Shown piece after piece: positions 7,232 to 10,509 of a stretch of 10,509 bases of DNA. The position numbers were made by a program, and so were the translations under genes. Positions within the stretch are counted from its first letter, which is position 1. Each line of letters starts with the position of its first letter. The DNA is taken from assembly GCA_034005175.1 (NCBI GenBank), contig JAVEVF010000059.1, positions 1-10,509 on the forward strand, read 5' to 3'. The notes beneath the pieces were generated by a model. The model was not told the DNA's origin. It ran no database searches and saw only the letters and a program-made list of their open reading frames with translations. This DNA is from JAVEVF01 sp034005175 (GTDB lineage Bacteria; Actinomycetota; Coriobacteriia; Anaerosomatales; SLCP01).

Positions 7232-7258
7232 CCGGACGACCCGTCGTCCGGTTTTCTT
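7232..7258 (+). terminator. Intrinsic terminator between recX and rny
   Basis: CCGGACGA (7232-7239) pairs perfectly with TCGTCCGG (7244-7251) around the four-base loop CCCG and is followed by TTTTCTT. It would end the recA-recX transcript or the candidate small RNA, or act as an attenuator for rny, whose ATG is 110 bases further on. Confidence 0.82.
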
Positions 7259-7279
7259 GTGGAAACGCCCCTGTCCACA
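7258..7279. repeat. Inverted repeat TGTGGA-N10-TCCACA upstream of rny
   Basis: Two exact 6-base arms (7258-7263 and 7274-7279) sit right after the terminator, about 90 bases before the rny start. The spacing of 16 bases centre to centre suits a dimeric regulator or a weak hairpin. Each arm also resembles a degenerate DnaA box, but with two mismatches. The promoter for rny itself was not found with confidence. Confidence 0.35.
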
Positions 7280-7301
7280 CGTGCGCCTTGCACTGGTCAG
7301 A

Positions 7302-7315
7302 GGCTCAGGAGAGCC
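7302..7315 (+). repeat. Small perfect hairpin in the rny leader
   Basis: GGCTC (7302-7306) pairs with GAGCC (7311-7315) around the loop AGGA. It lies between the inverted repeat and the rny ribosome site and has no T-run. Its function is unknown. Confidence 0.4.
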
Positions 7316-7368
7316 GGTTCGGCCCCATGTGACACTGACAGGCAAGCACCGGGAAGGGAGGGCGCACG

Positions 7369-8898
7369 ATGATCTACGCCTATATCGCTGCAGCTGTCAT
7401 CGCTGGTATCGCCCTCGGCTTTGCAATCAACAGGCTCCTCGTCCAGGACAAGACTGCCCGCTCCCGAGAGGACGCGCAGCGAATCGTCCAGGATGCTGAG
7501 AAGCAAGCCGAGACGCTTAAGAGAGAGGCGCTCGTCGAGGCCAAGGATCAAATCTTCCGCATGAAGCAAGAGGAAGAGGCCGACGCCAAGGAGCGGCGCA
7601 AGGAACTTGGGGTAATCGAGAACCGACTCAACCAGCGTGAGGAATCGATTGACCGCCGAACTGAATCGCTCGACAAGCGCGAGCATCAGCTCTCGAGCCT
7701 CCAGGGCCAGATAGCTAAACGTGAGAAGGACCTCGAGGAACTCATCGCCGAGGAGCAGGCACGCCTAGAGAGCCTCGCAGGAATGACAAGCGACGAAGCG
7801 AAGGAGCTGCTCCTCGACCGCATCAAGGATGACGTGAAACGCGACGCGGCTGCATACATCCGTGAGGCCGAGATGCGTTCCCGCGAAGAAGCTGACAAGA
7901 AGGCGCGCAACATCGTTGGCATCGCCATCCAGAGGGTGGCTGCCGACCATACAGCCGAGTCCACCGTCTCTGTCGTGCACATCCCCTCGGATGACATGAA
8001 AGGCCGGATTATCGGGCGTGAAGGTCGCAACATTCGCGCCTTCGAGCAGCTGACCGGCATCAACCTCATCATTGATGACACGCCTGAAGCGGTCATTCTC
8101 TCCAGCTTTGACCCCGTCCGTCGCGAAATCGGCCGCATTACGCTAGAGTCGCTCATCGCCGATGGTCGCATCCATCCCGCACGTATCGAAGAGATGTTCA
8201 ACAAAGCCGAGACGCTTGTCTCCCAGCAGATTCACGAGGCTGGTGAGCAGGCTGCCTTCGATGCAGAGGTGCACGGCCTTCATGCTGAACTTGTGCGCAC
8301 TCTTGGACGGCTGCGCTATCGCACCTCGTACGGCCAGAATGTGCTGAAGCACTCGTTGGAGGTCGCACATCTTGCAGGCGTCATGGCCGCCGAGCTTGGC
8401 GTGGATGTCAGACTCGCCAAGCGCGCTGGTTTGCTCCATGACATCGGGAAGGCCATCGACCACGAGATCGAGGGGCCCCATGCGGTTATCGGGGCTGATT
8501 TTGCGCGACGCATGAATGAGCCCAAGACGGTGCTTCACTGTATCGAGGCCCACCATGCCGATGTTGAGCCCACTACTGTCGAAGCGGTCCTCGTACAAGC
8601 CGCCGACGCCATCTCAGCAGCACGACCAGGTGCACGCCGAGAGACGCTTGAAAGCTACATCAAGCGCCTTGAGAAGCTCGAGGCAGTGGCGCAGTCCCAT
8701 GTTGGCGTTGAGAAGTGCTACGCCATGCAGGCTGGTCGTGAGATCCGTGTCATGGTCCAGCCCGAGCGCATCAGTGACAACGACTCGGTAGTGCTCGCCC
8801 GTGACATCGCGAAACAGATCGAAGATGAGCTCGAATATCCCGGCCAGATCAAGGTAATGGTCATCCGGGAGAGTCGGGCCGTTGACTACGCCAAGTAA
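7369..8898 (+). CDS. rny: Ribonuclease Y
   Basis: The product is 509 aa, normal for RNase Y, the membrane-bound endoribonuclease that starts mRNA decay in many Gram-positive bacteria. Domains in order: an N-terminal membrane anchor (residues 2-24, YIAAAVIAGIALGFAI); a long charged coiled coil (about 28-185); a KH RNA-binding domain (about 200-265) with GxxG in IIGREGRNIRAFE (214-226); and an HD phosphohydrolase domain (about 320-420) with H328, H334, the catalytic pair H357-D358 in LLHDIGKA, EAHH (393-396) and D413. The C-terminus ends in VMVIRESRAVDYAK, as in the family. The start follows AGGGAGG (7355-7361). Classical Actinobacteria mostly use RNase E/J, so its presence here fits a deep-branching or clostridial-like lineage. 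It follows recA-recX and precedes an ATPase and spoVS, similar to Bacillus ymdA-ymdB-spoVS. Confidence 0.97.
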   Translation: MIYAYIAAAVIAGIALGFAINRLLVQDKTARSREDAQRIVQDAEKQAETLKREALVEAKDQIFRMKQEEEADAKERRKELGVIENRLNQREESIDRRTESLDKREHQLSSLQGQIAKREKDLEELIAEEQARLESLAGMTSDEAKELLLDRIKDDVKRDAAAYIREAEMRSREEADKKARNIVGIAIQRVAADHTAESTVSVVHIPSDDMKGRIIGREGRNIRAFEQLTGINLIIDDTPEAVILSSFDPVRREIGRITLESLIADGRIHPARIEEMFNKAETLVSQQIHEAGEQAAFDAEVHGLHAELVRTLGRLRYRTSYGQNVLKHSLEVAHLAGVMAAELGVDVRLAKRAGLLHDIGKAIDHEIEGPHAVIGADFARRMNEPKTVLHCIEAHHADVEPTTVEAVLVQAADAISAARPGARRETLESYIKRLEKLEAVAQSHVGVEKCYAMQAGREIRVMVQPERISDNDSVVLARDIAKQIEDELEYPGQIKVMVIRESRAVDYAK

Positions 8899-8907
8899 CA
8901 CGCCGTC

Positions 8908-8916
8908 TGCTACGAT
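8908..8916 (+). promoter_or_regulatory. Possible extended -10 promoter downstream of rny
   Basis: TGCTACGAT fits an extended -10 (TGn plus TACGAT, four of six matches). The nearest -35-like hexamer TTGACT (8882-8887) is 23 bases away, which is too far, so only the extended -10 supports it. It would feed a leader of about 50 nt that ends at the following terminator. Confidence 0.25.
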
Positions 8917-8920
8917 GAGA

Positions 8921-8935
8921 ATGGCTACCAGCCAT
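8921..8935 (+). repeat. Perfect 6-bp inverted repeat ATGGCT-ACC-AGCCAT
   Basis: Two exact arms with a three-base centre lie between the rny stop and the terminator. It could be a small RNA hairpin or an operator for the downstream ATPase gene. Confidence 0.4.
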
Positions 8936-8939
8936 GTGC

Positions 8940-8974
8940 AAGAAGGCCGCGCCGTAGCGGCCTTCTTCTCGTTT
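8940..8974 (+). terminator. Intrinsic terminator after rny
   Basis: AAGAAGGCCGC (8940-8950) pairs perfectly with GCGGCCTTCTT (8957-8967), 11 bp around the loop GCCGTA, followed by CTCGTTT. It lies only 27 bases before the next gene, too close for a separate promoter in between, so the downstream gene needs read-through or a promoter upstream of the hairpin. Confidence 0.85.
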
Positions 8975-9001
8975 ACGAACTTTCTGGCGGTGGTGTGAAC
9001 A

Positions 9002-10084
9002 GTGACTGACGAACGCAGCGATGACCTTCTCGAATTCGTAAGCGCAGTCTCAGGCGAAGCGTTTCTCAAGGTGGAAGAGAACCTCGGGGACGGGTTCGTC
9101 CGGCTTCGCACGTCGGAGGCTGAGCGCAGGCAAGCCGAGCACGACATCCGCTCGGCGGAAGATATCATCGTCGAACTGCTTCGCAATGCGCGCGACGCGC
9201 ACGCTCAGCACGTCTTCTTGGCAACGTCACGTGATGGGGACCGTCGGCTCATAACCATGATCGATGACGGCGTCGGGATTCCTGACACGCACCATGAGCA
9301 GATCTTCCAACCCCGCGTGACCTCCAAGCTTGAGACCATGGTCATGGACCGTTGGGGTGTGCATGGCAGGGGAATGGCGCTCTTCTCCATCCGCGCGCAC
9401 GCTGCCGAGGCCCGTGTGGCTGCCTCCGACCTCCACAGAGGGACGTCAGTGACGCTGCGAATCGACACCAATACGCTGCCTGAGCGCGCAGATCAATCCA
9501 CCTGGCCCGTCGTCGAGCGTGATGAGCACGGTGCGCTTGTCGTCTCGCGGGGCCCTCACAACATCATACGCAAGGTGCTCGAGTTCGCCTGCGAGCATCC
9601 GGAGCTAGACATCTACTTGGGCTCACCATCTGAGGTAGCCGCGACGCTTTCATCGGTCGCACGCTCCGTCCTCGATGTCTCCGAGCTGCTATTCAGTGAT
9701 TCACCTGAGCGTTTCCCAGTCTGGCAACGTCCTGCCTCGGCATCGGATGCCGCAGAGTTCGTCGAGATCTCCTCTGCAATAGGACTGCCGCTTTCCGAGC
9801 GCACCGCTCACCGCATCCTGGCCGGAGAGCTTGTGCCTGTTGAAACCGTGCTGGCGCAGTCCCAAACGGAAGAGGAGCCGCCCGCGCCGCCAGAACCGGA
9901 TATCTACCGTGATCGCAGGGGTCTTAAGATTCATCACACCGACCTCGCTCGGTTCAAACAGGACCTCGTTCGTGCCTTTGACGACCTTGCCGAGCGGTAT
10001 TTCCTCAACCTGAAAGGTGAACCTAAGGTGCACATTGCTAAGAACACCGTCCGCGTGCGATTCGACATCGACAAGGAGGAATGA
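9002..10084 (+). CDS. GHKL-fold (Bergerat) ATPase of unknown function, located between rny and spoVS
   Basis: The product is 360 aa. A histidine-kinase/Hsp90/MutL-type ATP-binding domain spans about residues 40-155. The N box is ELLRNARDAHA (E58, N62, D65), G1 is DDGVGIP (88-94, DxGxG) and G2 is GVHGRGMALFSI (119-130). No phospho-acceptor His domain, sensor domain or membrane helix is seen, so it is not an ordinary sensor kinase. After the ATPase fold comes a region without recognised motifs (160-285), an acidic Pro/Glu linker (287-300) and a charged C-terminal segment (303-360). It starts with GTG at 9002, the first in-frame start after the TGA at 8996, with only weak GGTGG upstream. It occupies the place of ymdB in Bacillus. 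A role with RNase Y or SpoVS is inference from position. SpoIIAB-like anti-sigma kinases are far shorter. Confidence 0.8.
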   Translation: MTDERSDDLLEFVSAVSGEAFLKVEENLGDGFVRLRTSEAERRQAEHDIRSAEDIIVELLRNARDAHAQHVFLATSRDGDRRLITMIDDGVGIPDTHHEQIFQPRVTSKLETMVMDRWGVHGRGMALFSIRAHAAEARVAASDLHRGTSVTLRIDTNTLPERADQSTWPVVERDEHGALVVSRGPHNIIRKVLEFACEHPELDIYLGSPSEVAATLSSVARSVLDVSELLFSDSPERFPVWQRPASASDAAEFVEISSAIGLPLSERTAHRILAGELVPVETVLAQSQTEEEPPAPPEPDIYRDRRGLKIHHTDLARFKQDLVRAFDDLAERYFLNLKGEPKVHIAKNTVRVRFDIDKEE

Positions 10085-10111
10085 CCCACCCGTCGATCTT
10101 GTCGGTATAAT
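10081..10111 (+). promoter_or_regulatory. Promoter of spoVS
   Basis: A perfect -10 TATAAT (10106-10111) is the only such hexamer noticed in the window. A weak -35 ATGACC (10081-10086, four of six) lies 19 bases upstream, overlapping the ATPase stop. Transcription should start near 10118, giving a leader of about 100 nt before spoVS. Confidence 0.72.
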
Positions 10112-10121
10112 GTTTGGACCC

Positions 10122-10140
10122 TCAATTGCCGAAGAATTGA
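10122..10140 (+). repeat. Inverted repeat in early spoVS leader
   Basis: TCAATT (10122-10127) and AATTGA (10135-10140) are exact complements with a 7-base centre (GCCGAAG). It begins a few bases after the predicted transcription start and may be a hairpin or operator. Confidence 0.45.
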
Positions 10141-10150
10141 ATGCACCACG

Positions 10151-10164
10151 GTGACCGCGGTCAC
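10151..10164. promoter_or_regulatory. Perfect 14-bp palindrome (candidate operator) in spoVS leader
   Basis: GTGACCGCGGTCAC reads the same on both strands, with no gap. It is centred about 40 bases after the predicted transcription start and 62 before the spoVS start, consistent with a dimeric repressor site. The binding protein is unknown. Confidence 0.55.
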
Positions 10165-10172
10165 AGAACTGC

Positions 10173-10198
10173 ACGCAGCAGCACATCGACGCAGCAGC
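10173..10198 (+). repeat. Direct repeat ACGCAGCAGC, two copies 16 bases apart
   Basis: The ten-base unit occurs at 10173-10182 and again at 10189-10198. It lies between the palindrome and the spoVS ribosome site. It could be a tandem protein-binding site on DNA or mRNA, or chance from GCAGC richness. Confidence 0.4.
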
Positions 10199-10219
10199 TA
10201 TTTCAGCAGAGGAGCGCTA

Positions 10220-10492
10220 GTGGAGGTACTCAAAGTCTCCAGCAGGTCCAACCCGAACTCTGTCGCGGGGGCACTCGCTGGCATCATCCGCGAGCAAGGA
10301 CCAGTCGAGATGCAGACTGTCGGTGCCGGCGCTCTAAATCAAGCCGTCAAGGCCATCGCGATCGCGCGCGGATTCATCGCCCCCTCCGGGCTGGAGCTCA
10401 CTTGCGTGCCGGCGTTCGCCGACATCACCATCGATGGGGAGGAGCGCAACGCTATCCGCCTGCTCGTCGAGCCGAGAGACATGCACCGCTAG
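10220..10492 (+). CDS. spoVS: Stage V sporulation protein S (SpoVS), Alba-like nucleic-acid-binding protein
   Basis: The product is 90 aa, against about 86 in Bacillus, and is highly conserved. The N-terminus VEVLKVSSRSNPNSVAGALAG, the core GAGALNQAVKAIAIARGF, then IAPSG and the end DGEERNAIRLLVEP are diagnostic. The fold is Alba-like (IF3-C/R3H-like) and suggests nucleic-acid binding. In B. subtilis SpoVS affects spore coat assembly, cortex formation and septation, but the family is also found in non-spore-formers, so its presence alone does not prove sporulation. GTG at 10220 was chosen because homology begins there and AGAGGAG (10208-10214) lies five bases upstream. An in-frame GTG at 10151 lies within the palindrome and adds residues the family lacks. 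A dedicated TATAAT promoter and a leader rich in repeats suggest separate regulation. Confidence 0.96.
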   Translation: MEVLKVSSRSNPNSVAGALAGIIREQGPVEMQTVGAGALNQAVKAIAIARGFIAPSGLELTCVPAFADITIDGEERNAIRLLVEPRDMHR

Positions 10493-10499
10493 GGATCGC

Positions 10500-10509
10500 A
10501 GGAGGAATG
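10500..10509 (+). promoter_or_regulatory. Ribosome-site-like AGGAGG at window end, probable start region of the next gene
   Basis: AGGAGG (10500-10505) lies 8 bases after the spoVS stop and is followed by ATG at 10507-10509, the last bases of the window. The gap of one base between site and ATG is too short for an efficient start, so the true start may lie just beyond the window. The gene cannot be identified. Confidence 0.4.

Larger units (their letters stand above)
7083..7260 (+). ncRNA. Candidate structured small RNA or rny leader between recX and rny
   Basis: This stretch of about 175 nt has no convincing protein gene. It runs from the predicted transcription start to an intrinsic terminator. 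Visible structure: GGCA (7083-7086) and TGTGAT (7089-7094) pair with TGCC (7230-7233) and ATCACA (7222-7227), closing the element. CCGCCG (7098-7103) pairs with CGGCGG (7124-7129). A perfect 8-bp hairpin ACCCGGGC/GCCCGGGT has a 5-nt loop (7162-7182). A competing pairing joins TATGTG (7087-7092) to CACATA (7188-7193). The closed, rod-like layout with a terminator recalls 6S-type RNAs, but no family motif was recognised. It could instead be a leader that controls rny by termination, or simply the recX 3' end. Confidence 0.4.

Noticed and set aside
7258..7279. Pair of DnaA boxes or an origin element before rny
   Set aside because: Each arm has two mismatches to TTATNCACA, there is no AT-rich unwinding region, and neighbouring genes are not origin genes.
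7075..7332. 85-aa open frame in the recX-rny gap
   Set aside because: It has no clear ribosome site, runs through the strong terminator and hairpins, and its sequence resembles no known family.

Overview
The window is a compact stretch of a high-GC bacterial chromosome in which every gene reads on the + strand. The organism is most likely a deep-branching, Coriobacteriia-like member of the Actinomycetota, or a high-GC clostridial relative. The signs are GC-rich Gram-positive codon use, a Gram-positive type LexA box (CGAAC-N4-GTTCG) at recA, and RNase Y and SpoVS together. Gene order also follows the Bacillus-type cluster ftsK/spoIIIE - rodZ(ymfM) - pgsA - cinA - recA - rny(ymdA) - ymdB - spoVS. 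This taxonomic reading is inference; no rRNA or marker comparison could be run.

Region 1-5275 looks like one long transcription unit. It begins with the C-terminal DNA-reading end of FtsK, followed by a RodZ-like cell-shape protein, YajQ, RimO (ribosomal S12 methylthiotransferase), PgsA (phospholipid synthesis), CinA (nucleotide/NMN salvage) and ThpR (RNA 2',3'-cyclic phosphodiesterase). Most junctions overlap or abut (ATGAGTGA, ATGA, TAATG, ATGA), and rimO and thpR lack a visible Shine-Dalgarno sequence, so translational coupling is likely.

Region 5272-7050 is the SOS module. A promoter carrying a perfect LexA box in its spacer drives recA, followed closely by recX.

Region 7051-7368 is a 318-base gap with no convincing gene. 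It holds a good -35/-10 pair right at the recX stop, an 8-bp perfect GC hairpin, complementary 5' and 3' flanks and a strong intrinsic terminator. Together these look like an unannotated small RNA or structured leader of about 175 nt. Closer to rny there are an inverted repeat and a small hairpin.

Region 7369-10492 holds RNase Y (rny), an intrinsic terminator, a GHKL-fold ATPase of unknown role, and spoVS. The ATPase stands where Bacillus has ymdB. The spoVS gene has its own TATAAT promoter and a leader with a perfect 14-bp palindrome and a 10-bp direct repeat. The most interesting unexplained items are this ATPase between rny and spoVS, the recX-rny structured RNA candidate, and the terminator/short-ORF arrangement in front of the ATPase gene. 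No tRNA, rRNA, CRISPR array, insertion sequence or other mobile element was seen.
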